Origin: CAYZED01 sp964477445
GTDB taxonomy: Bacteria; Bacillota; Clostridia; Lutisporales; Lutisporaceae
NCBI GenBank assembly: GCA_964477445.1
Contig: CAYZED010000022.1
Span: 1-43,107 of the forward strand
Direction: 5' to 3'
Length of the DNA stretch: 43,107 bases
Position numbers and translations under genes: made by a program. Positions within the stretch are counted from its first letter, which is position 1, and each line of letters opens with the position of its first letter. Under the pieces are notes generated by a model that ran no database searches, was not told the DNA's origin, and saw only the letters and a program-made list of their open reading frames with translations. Shown in pieces: positions 15,010 to 23,004 of this stretch.

Positions 15010-18000
15010 TTATAGGAATCTTCTAAGATTAGCTAATTTTTCGTCAGCATCTTCTTCTGCTTTCTTAAAGAGCTCTTCTGCTTCAGCAGGGAACGCTCTC
15101 ATAAGCGAAGTGTATCTTGTCTGATTCATAAGGAAGTCTCTGAAGCTCGCTGTTGGCTCTTTCGAGTCAAGAATAAATGGATTTTTTCCTTCTTCCTTAA
15201 GCATTGGGTTAAATCTATAGAGGTGCCAGTAACCAGCATCTACTGCCTGCTTCGTGTTAGCCTGTGTACGGCCCATACCTTCTCTTAGTCCATGATTTAT
15301 ACATGGAGCATAGCAGATTATGATTGATGGCCCATCGTACTTCTCAGCCTCTATAATAGCCTTCATAAACTGATTCTTATCCGAACCCATACCAGTTTGA
15401 GCTACATATACATATCCATATGACATTGCTATCATTCCAAGATCTTTTTTCTTTATTTTCATACCAGAAGCTGCGAATTTAGCAACTGCTCCAACTGGGG
15501 TAGCTTTAGAAGCCTGACCACCAGTATTTGAGTAAACTTCTGTGTCAAACACAAGAATATTTACGTTTTCACCAGATGCGATAACATGATCGAGTCCACC
15601 AAATCCGATATCATAAGCCCATCCGTCTCCTCCAAGAATCCACATTGATTTCTTAATAAGATAGTCTTTTTTAGCTAAAATTTCTTTTTTTAATTCTGCA
15701 GCTTTTCCTGTGAGAGTTGCATTTTCTAGTAATTCTTCAATTTTTGCTGAAGTTGATTTACTGAGCTCTGAATCTTTCATACCCGCAACCCAAGCAATAG
15801 CTGCTTCTTTGATTTCTGTTGAAACTTCAACTGTTTGGATTTCTGCCATAAGATCCGCAAGTTTTTCTCTCATTTGTCTAACGCCAACAGCCATTCCATA
15901 GCCATATTCTGCATTATCTTCAAAGAGTGAATTTGCCCATGCTGGACCTTTTCCTTTGGCATTAGTGGTATATGGTGTTGCTGGTGCTGATGCTCCCCAA
16001 ATCGATGAACATCCTGTCGCATTAGCAATCATCATTCTATCACCAAATAATTGAGCAATTACTTTAATATATGGTGTTTCTCCACAACCTGCACAAGCGC
16101 CAGAGAATTCGATTAACGGCTGTGCAAACTGGCTGCCCTTAACTGTTTCTATGCTCATTAGGTCTTGTCTAATAGGTAATTTCATGCCAAATTCCCAGTT
16201 AGGAATTCCTGTTTCTGTCTGAGTTTCGATATCCTTCATAACAAGAGCTTTTTCTTTAGCTGGGCAAATATCAGCACAATTTCCACAGCCAGTACAATCC
16301 ATAGGACTGATACAAAGTCTATACTTTAATTCCTCGAAACCTCTTCCTAAAGCTTTTAATGTTTCATAAGACGCAGGAGCAGTCTTTAATTCTTCTTCTG
16401 TAGCAAGTACAGGTCTGATTACTGCGTGTGGACAAACAAAAGCACATTGATTGCATTGGATACAATTAGTTGGTTGCCATTCTGGAACTGTAACCGCAAT
16501 ACCTCTTTTTTCGTAAGCCGCTGTTCCCATTGGGAATGTTCCATCTTCTATTCCATTAAATGTAGATACAGGAAGATTGTCGCCTTCTTGTCTGTTCATT
16601 GGTATAAGAACATTTTCGATAAATGCTGGAACTTCAACTTTAGCTTTAGCTTGTGCGATTTCTGTAGCTGTAGCCCAATCTGCAGGGATTTCTACTTTTA
16701 CTGCTGCATTAACACCTTGATCAATAGCAAGATTATTCATTGCAACAATCTTTTCGCCTTTTTTACCATAAGTTTTTTCAACAGCATCTTTATTTAGTCT
16801 GATTGCCTCATCAAGCGGAATAACTTCTGAAAGTTTAAAGAACGCTGATTGAGTTATCATGTTAATTCTGTTTCCAAGTCCGATTTCTTCTGCAATATCT
16901 GTAGCATTAATTATGTAGAATTTAATATCATTTTTCGCGAGATATTGTTTCATTGCTGCAGGTAATTTTTCACCTACTTCTTCAGCTGTCCATTTCGTAT
17001 TTAAAAGGAATGTTCCACCCTTTTTCAATCCTTTTACTAAGTCATATTGATAAACGTAAGCTTGGTTATGGCAAGCAATAAAGTCAGCTTCATCGATAAG
17101 ATAAGTGGATCTTATTCTATCTTTACCAAATCTTAAGTGAGAAATAGTAACGCCGCCCGATTTTTTCGAATCATATGCAAAATAACCCTGCGCATACATA
17201 TCTGTGTTATCACCGATAATTTTTATCGCATTTTTATTCGCACCAACAGTTCCGTCTGATCCAAGTCCCCAGAATTTGCATCTGATAGTGCTTGGTGAAG
17301 AAGTATTTACATGTGGTCCTATTGGAAGTGAAAGATTAGTTACATCATCATTAATTCCTATTGTAAAACCTTTCATCGGTTTAGCAGAAACAAGATTTTC
17401 AAATACTGCAATGAGATTATTTGGAGTTACATCTTTCGATCCAAGTCCATATCTTCCACCGATTATCATTGGTGCGTTTTCAACATCATAGAACATATTT
17501 CTTATGTCTAGGAATAATGGTTCGCCAGCTGCTCCAGGCTCTTTTGTTCTGTCTAAAACAACAATTTTCTTTGCAGTTTTTGGTAAAACATTGAAGAAAT
17601 ATTCTGAAATAAATGGTCTGTAAAGATGAACTTTAACAATACCATATTTTCCGCCTTTAGCATTTAAGTAATCAATAACTTCTTCAGCAGTTTCTGTAAC
17701 TGAACCCATTGCAATCATTATGTTTTCAGCGTCAGGCGCACCATAATAATTAAAAGGTTTGTAATCTCTGCCAGTTATTTTGTTTATTTCATTCATGTAA
17801 TTTACTACGATACCTGGGATTTCATCATAGAAGCTGTTTGAGGCTTCTCTTCCTTGAAAATAAATATCCGGATTCTGAGCTGTTCCTCTTGTAACAGGAT
17901 GCTCAGGATTAATAGCTTTATCTCTAAATGCTTGGATTGAATCCCAATCAACAATACGAGCAAAATCAGCATAATCAATAACTTCAATTTTTTGAACTTC

Positions 18001-18534
18001 GTGTGATGTTCTGAATCCATCAAAGAAATGAAGAAATGGAATTCTTCCTTTAATAGCTGCAAGGTGTGCTACACCAGCTAAGTCCATAGTTTCCTGAACA
18101 GAACCTGACGCTAACATAGCGAAACCTGTTTGTCTCGTAGCCATTACATCCTGATGATCACCGAATATTGACAACGCGTGTGCTGCAACAGCACGAGCAG
18201 ATACGTGGAAAACTCCAGGTAATAGCTCACCAGCGATTTTGTACATATTAGGAATCATAAGTAGAAGCCCTTGTGACGCTGTATATGTGGTAGTTAGTGC
18301 TCCTGCTGCTAAAGAACCGTGCACTGCTCCAGCTGCTCCAGCTTCTGATTGCATTTCCACTACTTTAACTGTTTGTCCAAATATATTTTTTTCGCCATAA
18401 GCCGCCCACTCGTCAACATTTTCTGCCATATTTGACGAAGGAGTGATAGGATAGATAGCTGCAACTTCAGTAAATGCATAAGATACATAACTGGCTGCTT
18501 GATTTCCATCCATTGTTTTCATTTTTTTTGCCAT
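15010..18534 (-). CDS. nifJ: Pyruvate:ferredoxin (flavodoxin) oxidoreductase
   Basis: A single-chain 1174-residue PFOR that oxidatively decarboxylates pyruvate to acetyl-CoA and CO2, reducing ferredoxin. Domains in order: the N-terminal pyrimidine-binding domain (SYAFTEVAAIYPITPSS), the gamma domain, a two-cluster ferredoxin domain with CxxCxxCxxxCP motifs near residues 690 and 745, and the TPP domain. Near residue 810 lies GACAGCGET, and GGDGWAYDIGFGG near 965 binds TPP-Mg. All cluster cysteines seem intact. Length is normal. AGGAGG precedes the ATG; a strong promoter lies 265 bp upstream. It marks a fermentative anaerobe. Transcription is monocistronic, with the terminator at 14908. Confidence 0.97.
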   Translation of the reverse strand: MAKKMKTMDGNQAASYVSYAFTEVAAIYPITPSSNMAENVDEWAAYGEKNIFGQTVKVVEMQSEAGAAGAVHGSLAAGALTTTYTASQGLLLMIPNMYKIAGELLPGVFHVSARAVAAHALSIFGDHQDVMATRQTGFAMLASGSVQETMDLAGVAHLAAIKGRIPFLHFFDGFRTSHEVQKIEVIDYADFARIVDWDSIQAFRDKAINPEHPVTRGTAQNPDIYFQGREASNSFYDEIPGIVVNYMNEINKITGRDYKPFNYYGAPDAENIMIAMGSVTETAEEVIDYLNAKGGKYGIVKVHLYRPFISEYFFNVLPKTAKKIVVLDRTKEPGAAGEPLFLDIRNMFYDVENAPMIIGGRYGLGSKDVTPNNLIAVFENLVSAKPMKGFTIGINDDVTNLSLPIGPHVNTSSPSTIRCKFWGLGSDGTVGANKNAIKIIGDNTDMYAQGYFAYDSKKSGGVTISHLRFGKDRIRSTYLIDEADFIACHNQAYVYQYDLVKGLKKGGTFLLNTKWTAEEVGEKLPAAMKQYLAKNDIKFYIINATDIAEEIGLGNRINMITQSAFFKLSEVIPLDEAIRLNKDAVEKTYGKKGEKIVAMNNLAIDQGVNAAVKVEIPADWATATEIAQAKAKVEVPAFIENVLIPMNRQEGDNLPVSTFNGIEDGTFPMGTAAYEKRGIAVTVPEWQPTNCIQCNQCAFVCPHAVIRPVLATEEELKTAPASYETLKALGRGFEELKYRLCISPMDCTGCGNCADICPAKEKALVMKDIETQTETGIPNWEFGMKLPIRQDLMSIETVKGSQFAQPLIEFSGACAGCGETPYIKVIAQLFGDRMMIANATGCSSIWGASAPATPYTTNAKGKGPAWANSLFEDNAEYGYGMAVGVRQMREKLADLMAEIQTVEVSTEIKEAAIAWVAGMKDSELSKSTSAKIEELLENATLTGKAAELKKEILAKKDYLIKKSMWILGGDGWAYDIGFGGLDHVIASGENVNILVFDTEVYSNTGGQASKATPVGAVAKFAASGMKIKKKDLGMIAMSYGYVYVAQTGMGSDKNQFMKAIIEAEKYDGPSIIICYAPCINHGLREGMGRTQANTKQAVDAGYWHLYRFNPMLKEEGKNPFILDSKEPTASFRDFLMNQTRYTSLMRAFPAEAEELFKKAEEDADEKLANLRRFL

Positions 18535-18797
18535 TTTCTTGCCTCCTGTTTTTTAATACTGTTTATTATTTAGAACGAGTTACTCACAAAACATATTAAT
18601 TTACGTTAATGAATTTAGTTTAATTCAAAAACGCAAATCAATATTAGCACAAACCAAGGATCTCCGCCCTCGTGCCTGTACTAATACAACCTCCAAAACA
18701 ATCCACTGTATAACTACAGTCATACACATACGGTATAACAGAAGTGCATTTCTCTATCTTTACAACACTTTGCTCATTATAACAGCATCCATAAAAG

Positions 18798-18826
18798 AGT
18801 ATAACAGCGTTTTTTTTAGATGTCAA
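18798..18826 (-). promoter_or_regulatory. Strong promoter of the PFOR gene with long leader
   Basis: TTGACA (18826-18821), a 17-bp spacer and TATACT (18803-18798) form a near-consensus promoter with a start near 18791. The message would carry a leader of about 257 nt before the PFOR ATG. The gene-free gap 18535-18963 holds this promoter, the leader (one clear hairpin, ACTGTA-GT-TATACAGT, around 18705-18720) and the recR-end tandem repeat. Confidence 0.75.
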
Positions 18827-18897
18827 AGTTAATGTTATAATTTCAAAAAAGAAGGCAAAAAAGTTGATACCTTCAAAAAAAATGGTACAGTTTATCA

Positions 18898-18989
18898 TGG
18901 GATTTCATGTCTTCCTATCAGGGAATCTCACGTCTTCACATCAAGGAATTTCGCGTCTTTACATCAAGGAATCTCACGTCTTCCTTCCA
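18898..18989. repeat. 23-bp tandem repeat at the 3' end of recR
   Basis: Four units of 23 bp (18898, 18921, 18944 and 18967 as unit starts) of the type AGGAATCTCACGTCTTC. The last unit encodes the final RecR residues and the recR stop falls at the boundary, so the coding end seems to have been duplicated into the downstream spacer. Confidence 0.85.
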
Positions 18990-19566
18990 TGGCTCTAATT
19001 AGAGTTACTTCATCAGCATATTCCAAATCTCCACCCACCGGAACACCATGCGCTATTCGTGTAACTTTAACCCCAAAATTCTTAAGCAATCGAGAAATAT
19101 ACATGGCTGTGGCCTCTCCCTCAACATTAGGGTTAGTCGCAAGAATGACTTCCTCAATTCCTTCTTCAGAAATTCTTTTCAAGAGTTCCTTAATCCGAAT
19201 TTCGTCAGGTCCGATTCCTTCCATGGGAGAAATCGCTCCGTGTAGAACATGATAAACCCCTTTAAATTCCCGGGTTTTTTCCATAGCTGCTACATCTCTA
19301 GGATCTTGCACTACACAAATAGTGGCTCTACTCCGTTTTGGATTAGAACATATATTACATTCTTCAGAATCGGTTATATTACAACAAATATTACAATATC
19401 GAACATTTCGTCTCGCTGTAACAATCGCCTTAGCTAAATTTTCACTATTCTCTTGAGGAGTAGTAAGTATATGGAACGCTAGCCTTTGAGCTGTCTTATT
19501 CCCAATGCCCGGAAGCTTAGAAAATTCTTCAATCAATCTATTTACTGATTGAGAAAATCCGCTCAT
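18964..19566 (-). CDS. recR: Recombination mediator protein RecR
   Basis: A 200-residue RecR that, with RecO and RecF, loads RecA at gaps. It shows the N-terminal helix-hairpin-helix (LPGIGNKTAQRLAFH), a four-cysteine zinc finger (C58, C61, C70, C73), the Toprim domain (CVVQDPRDVAAMEKT to LATNPNVEGEATAMYISRLL) and the C-terminal GVPVGGDLEYADEVTL. Its ATG overlaps the ybaB stop by one base (TAATG), so it relies on translational coupling; only a weak AGG precedes it. The final codons lie in a 23-bp tandem repeat. Confidence 0.97.
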   Translation of the reverse strand: MSGFSQSVNRLIEEFSKLPGIGNKTAQRLAFHILTTPQENSENLAKAIVTARRNVRYCNICCNITDSEECNICSNPKRSRATICVVQDPRDVAAMEKTREFKGVYHVLHGAISPMEGIGPDEIRIKELLKRISEEGIEEVILATNPNVEGEATAMYISRLLKNFGVKVTRIAHGVPVGGDLEYADEVTLIRAMEGRREIP

Positions 19567-19913
19567 TAAAATAATCCTGGAATCTTCGCGCCGCCTGTCG
19601 CTCTGGACATTAACGAGCTTGAAAATTCTTCAGCCTTTCTAATAGCCTCATTAGTAGCCGCAATAATCATATCCTGTAACATTTCAACATCTTCAGGATC
19701 TACAACTTCAGGTTTTATAACTAAACTCTTAATCTCTTTATTTCCTGAAACCGTAACGGATACAGCTCCCCCGCCTGAACTAGCTTCAAACTCAGCAGAT
19801 GCTACTTCTTCTTGTGCCTTTTCCATATCCTTTTGCATTTTTTGAACCTGTTTCATCATGTTATTCATATTTGGCATACCCATGCCGCCTCCTGGAAATC
19901 CACCTTTAGCCAT
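19566..19913 (-). CDS. ybaB: Nucleoid-associated protein, YbaB/EbfC family
   Basis: A 115-residue DNA-binding protein whose tweezer-like dimers coat the nucleoid. It has a glycine/methionine-rich start (GGGMGMPNMNNMMKQ), the helix KMQKDMEKAQEEVA, the strand VSVTVSGNKEIKSLVI and the helix ending SSLMSRATGG. AAGGAGG precedes the ATG. The gene order dnaX-ybaB-recR is conserved in bacteria. The function in replication or repair is inferred from that conservation. Confidence 0.96.
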   Translation of the reverse strand: MAKGGFPGGGMGMPNMNNMMKQVQKMQKDMEKAQEEVASAEFEASSGGGAVSVTVSGNKEIKSLVIKPEVVDPEDVEMLQDMIIAATNEAIRKAEEFSSSLMSRATGGAKIPGLF

Positions 19914-20000
19914 TTATGTTGTCCTCCTTAAAATTTTCTTTTTCATTATATTTTTTGTCCATCAAATTGATTGTTTAGGATACTCTAGCTAAAGATTATA

Positions 20001-21767
20001 CTATTCTTCATCAACAACTTCAACTTTTTCGCGGCCAAAAAGTCTAATTACATTCTCTTCCAATTCGTTTTCTTTGTTCAAAGTCGCCTTTAATACACTC
20101 GCATTATCCGAAGGAATTTCGCCGTCAATAACACACCTTAACCTGATTTCTTTTCCAAAATATTTCGCCGCCGCTGCTTCTGCCGCTGATTTATTCATCG
20201 GTTTCTCAAGACTGCTCTTTGCATAACCACCATCTTCTTTATCAAATGTTAATGTGATAACATTCCCATCAATCTTTAATGGTTTCCCTATTCTAAGCAT
20301 CGTCGCAATTGACATTTTTCGCTCTGCAATAAGGCTTTTTATAAAACCAGGCCATTTTCTTAACATATCTCCTTCACCAAGTTCAGCGTTCGATGCGGAA
20401 TTGTTAACTGATCCGTTTACACCTTTTATTTCTGCTACGATATTCTTTTTTTGATCTGCATTATCGGTAGCAATTGTTTTTTTCGAAGCAAAATTTTGAT
20501 CCAACCCCGAATTTGTGGTTGAATTTAAATTTAAATTTGAGCCTGAACTTGAATTTGAGCTAGTGTTTATATTTGGGTTAGAACTTGTATTAGAATTTGT
20601 ATTAGAACCTACATAGGTTCCTTCGCTTACCGCCAGTTCTAGCTTCGCCAACCTAGCCATAAGCCCATCGTGACTTAAATCGTGCGATACTTTGCACATC
20701 TTAACCACTGCAATTTCAAGCAAAATCCTTGGATTTGCAGCAAATTTCGATTCATTCTCTAATGTGGCTAGAATATTTATACATCTAATAATATTATCTC
20801 TTGTATAATGTTCTGCGTGATTTTTAAGGATACTAACATGCTCTGCGCCTTGGTCAATAACGTCCTCTGGTCGTTCAACTACCTTGGTCATAAGTAGATT
20901 TCTAAAGTGATTTACCATATCTCTTATTAGTTGATTAATATCTTTTCCGCCTGCAGAAATTTCACTGACTAGATTAATCGCTTTTGGTGTATCTTCCTGC
21001 AAAACTGCGTCGCCTATCTTAACTAGCGCCTCCATTCCTGACATTCCAAGAACCTCAAGAACTATCTGTGCCGTAATTTCTTGTTTCCCATAGATAGAAC
21101 ATTGATCCATTATGCTTAAAGCGTCACGCATTGAACCGTCTGCATTTGAGGTTATTATCCTATAAGCATCAGGTGTGCAAGTGAGCTTTTCTTGTTCACA
21201 AATATATGAGAGTCGTTCTATAATTTTCTCGGATGCAATTCTCTTGAAATCAAAGCGTTGACACCTTGAAAGAACAGTCGCTGGTAACTTGTGAGCTTCA
21301 GTAGTTGCTAAAATAAAAATTACATAATCCGGCGGCTCTTCAAGCGTCTTTAGGAGCGCGTTAAATGCTTCTGTCGTTAGCATGTGAACTTCATCTATTA
21401 TATAAACTTTGTATTTACCAATAGTCGGTGTAAATCTTATGCCCTCTCTCAGGTTTCTGATATCATCAATTCCTCTATTAGACGCCGCATCAATTTCAAA
21501 TACGTCAATAGAATTACCTTCGTTTATACTGACACAGCTCTCACAAGCATCGCATGGATTTATTCCCGATGGATTAAGGCAATTTACAGCCTTTGCGAGA
21601 AGTTTGGCTGAAGAAGTTTTCCCAGTTCCTCTCGTTCCACAAAACAAATAAGCATGTGAAACCTTACCCTCTCTTAATTCATTAGAGATAGTAACGGTAA
21701 CCTGATCTTGACCATATATATCCTCAAACCTCGTTGGTCTCCATTTTCTATATAACGCAGTGTACAT
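20001..21767 (-). CDS. dnaX: DNA polymerase III subunit gamma/tau
   Basis: The 588-residue clamp-loader ATPase. Walker A GTRGTGKT is at 44-51, zinc cysteines are C63, C72, C75 and C78, then come DEVHML and the SRC arginine-finger motif (LSRCQRF). Domain III ends near residue 370, followed by a low-complexity Ser/Asn linker (about 383-420) and the tau-specific C-terminal part. Codons 439-441 (CAA AAA AAG) contain the heptamer A AAA AAG in the frame used for frameshifting in E. coli; a -1 shift would add 13 residues and stop, giving a gamma-like form of about 454 residues. AGGAGG precedes the ATG and SRP RNA lies upstream. Confidence 0.97.
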   Translation of the reverse strand: MYTALYRKWRPTRFEDIYGQDQVTVTISNELREGKVSHAYLFCGTRGTGKTSSAKLLAKAVNCLNPSGINPCDACESCVSINEGNSIDVFEIDAASNRGIDDIRNLREGIRFTPTIGKYKVYIIDEVHMLTTEAFNALLKTLEEPPDYVIFILATTEAHKLPATVLSRCQRFDFKRIASEKIIERLSYICEQEKLTCTPDAYRIITSNADGSMRDALSIMDQCSIYGKQEITAQIVLEVLGMSGMEALVKIGDAVLQEDTPKAINLVSEISAGGKDINQLIRDMVNHFRNLLMTKVVERPEDVIDQGAEHVSILKNHAEHYTRDNIIRCINILATLENESKFAANPRILLEIAVVKMCKVSHDLSHDGLMARLAKLELAVSEGTYVGSNTNSNTSSNPNINTSSNSSSGSNLNLNSTTNSGLDQNFASKKTIATDNADQKKNIVAEIKGVNGSVNNSASNAELGEGDMLRKWPGFIKSLIAERKMSIATMLRIGKPLKIDGNVITLTFDKEDGGYAKSSLEKPMNKSAAEAAAAKYFGKEIRLRCVIDGEIPSDNASVLKATLNKENELEENVIRLFGREKVEVVDEE

Positions 21768-21875
21768 TTAGCGCCTCCTGTAGTTTACAAAATAATTAAG
21801 GGTATGGCATGTGCATATCGAAGTATTTGAATCGTTCATTTCTCCATACTGAGCCTTTCGGCGCCCCTCTGCCTG

Positions 21876-21900
21876 AACTATTAAAAAATCCTTAATAGTT
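21876..21900 (-). other. Hairpin in the dnaX leader
   Basis: Nine perfect base pairs (21876-21884 with 21892-21900) and a 7-base loop within the leader between the dnaX promoter and start codon. It lacks a clear U tract on the coding strand. The rest of the gap 21768-22054 shows only the promoter and, at its far end, the SRP RNA terminator tail. Confidence 0.45.
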
Positions 21901-21931
21901 GAATTTGAATCCAATTGTTCGTGCTGTTTTT

Positions 21932-21960
21932 ATTGTAGCATTACAAAATCGGATAAACAA
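21932..21960 (-). promoter_or_regulatory. Probable promoter of the dnaX-ybaB-recR operon
   Basis: TTGTTT (21960-21955), 17 bp, TACAAT (21937-21932). The start would be near 21925, leaving a leader of about 155 nt. Confidence 0.5.
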
Positions 21961-22054
21961 TTAATTTGCTCTATTTATCGAAGTCAATTCGGCATATGCA
22001 GAGTTTGTTTTAAAACACGGAATTTATTTTAACATCCCTAAAACACAAAAAAAC

Positions 22055-22157
22055 ATGAGCCAGGTTTCCCCACGGCACATGTAGAAATCCGCTTACCGTT
22101 GCTTCCTTCCGGATCTGGCGGGGTTCACAGCACTCCATTGCGTGGGACCTGACTCAC
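22055..22157 (-). ncRNA. ffs: Bacterial signal recognition particle RNA (small type)
   Basis: Read on the minus strand, the 103-nt RNA has complementary ends (TGAGTCAGGT with ACCTGGCTCA) and the conserved apical region CCAGATCCGGAAGGAAGCA, including the GGAA tetraloop and the asymmetric loop that binds Ffh. A T7 run after the 3' end acts as terminator. A consensus promoter starts one base before its 5' end. Placement upstream of dnaX is the same as in B. subtilis. No Alu domain is present, so it is the short 4.5S type rather than the long 6S type. Confidence 0.95.
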
Positions 22158-22164
22158 AATGTTG

Positions 22165-22193
22165 ATTATATTACCTTATGCTAGATATGTCAA
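22165..22193 (-). promoter_or_regulatory. Promoter of the SRP RNA gene
   Basis: Consensus TTGACA (22193-22188) and TATAAT (22170-22165) with a 17-bp spacer, placing the start at about 22158, which agrees with the 5' end of the RNA. Confidence 0.85.
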
Positions 22194-22336
22194 CTTTTAA
22201 GCAAATGCAAATCCAGCTCTCTTAGTTTTTATTATCCTGCTTTTTCTAAGTATTTTCAGCTTTTCAATCACGTTTTTTGTTATAATAAGCAAGTTACTAC
22301 TAATGTCATTATACCAAAAATACTAGGAGGTACCAA

Positions 22337-22666
22337 ATGCCCATAATAAAAGTCACAGGAATCGACAAAGAAATCGTAAAAAAAGTCAGTAAATCAATGA
22401 TTGACGAGCTCCAAGAAACCATAAAATGCCCACGAGACTACTTTACTATTGAGGTAAAAGTTAATCCCGTGTTTATTTTTGATGGTGAAGAGGTTTCTCC
22501 ACCTTATTTCATAAGAGTAGAATGGTTTGACCGCGGATGTGAAGTTCGTGACAAAAGCGCATCAATAATAACCGAAGCTTTCAGAAAAGAAGGAATATCT
22601 CCCTTGGATGTTCGTTTTAGTAGTTCGGAGAAGGAATGCTATTATGAAGACGGAATGCATTTTTGA
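22337..22666 (+). CDS. DUF1904-type small protein
   Basis: A 109-residue protein opening with MPIIKVTGIDKEIVKKVSK, like a tautomerase N terminus with Pro2 and an invariant helix. It continues TIEVKVNPVFIF and VEWFDRGCEVRDKSA, a pattern I associate with DUF1904. A tautomerase/MIF-like fold is inferred, with no known substrate. AGGAGGT precedes the ATG. A TATAAT at 22281-22286 may be its -10 box, without a clear -35. It stands alone, convergent with the small gene at 22725. Confidence 0.75.
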   Translation: MPIIKVTGIDKEIVKKVSKSMIDELQETIKCPRDYFTIEVKVNPVFIFDGEEVSPPYFIRVEWFDRGCEVRDKSASIITEAFRKEGISPLDVRFSSSEKECYYEDGMHF

Positions 22667-22686
22667 GCCTGGCTTACGATTCCAAC

Positions 22687-22720
22687 AAACATCAATAAAC
22701 TTCAATAAACACCAATAATC
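22687..22720 (+). repeat. 10-bp tandem repeat between convergent genes
   Basis: Imperfect copies of CAATAAACTT-type units (ATCAATAAAC, TTCAATAAAC, ACCAATAATC) follow the DUF1904 stop codon. Confidence 0.6.
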
Positions 22721-22724
22721 TTCG

Positions 22725-22976
22725 CTAATATAAAAACCAGCGGCAGGTCGCTATTTCATATCTCAGCTCAAAAGGAGTACAAACACCTTCGTTAAATACT
22801 TCGCAATGATACCTGAACATGAGGTTGCCTGCCGTCTTATCGGTGTCCGTCTTTTTTATTCGATCCACCTTCAATATGAAATTTTCTCCACTTTCAGTAA
22901 TTAACCTAGCCCTTATCGGCGTAGGTTTCCCATGCATATCAAAGGTTGCAATAACCTCAACGTTTTTTCTAGCCAT
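22725..22976 (-). CDS. Small conserved-looking protein next to the Y-family polymerase
   Basis: An 83-residue soluble protein without a named domain. The sequence looks like a compact beta barrel: alternating strands (VEVIATFDMHGKPTPIRARL, ILKVDRIKK, LMFRYHCEVF), then FELRYEIATCRWFLY. It starts 28 bp after the polymerase stop on the same strand and has AGGTG before its ATG, so it is probably co-transcribed. Bacilli often pair Y-family polymerases with a small YolD-like protein; this one is not evidently YolD, but the context suggests an equivalent accessory role. That role is a guess. Confidence 0.75.
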   Translation of the reverse strand: MARKNVEVIATFDMHGKPTPIRARLITESGENFILKVDRIKKTDTDKTAGNLMFRYHCEVFNEGVCTPFELRYEIATCRWFLY

Positions 22977-23004
22977 AAAATTGCACCTATTTCTAAATAT
23001 TTAT

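Noticed and set aside
18535..18791. T-box in the PFOR leader
   Set aside because: There is no T-box consensus sequence, no specifier loop and no terminator; PFOR is not an amino-acid gene.
18644..18898. 84-codon open frame upstream of the PFOR gene on the minus strand
   Set aside because: It overlaps the PFOR promoter and leader, is rich in Phe, Ile and Cys, has no ribosome binding site that I can see and resembles no family.
18898..18989. Possible CRISPR-like array
   Set aside because: The units are directly adjacent with no spacers and no cas genes are in the window; the other short arrays fail for the same reason.
21841..21900. Similarity between the dnaX leader and the middle of the composite element (11490-11530)
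   Set aside because: Shared words such as CGGCG and GCCT are short and need gaps to align; not better than chance by eye.
21768..21925. Riboswitch in the dnaX leader (GCCGAAAGG and GAGGGGCGCC motifs)
   Set aside because: The motifs recall parts of lysine and glycine riboswitches, but the remaining conserved parts are absent and dnaX is not a plausible target.
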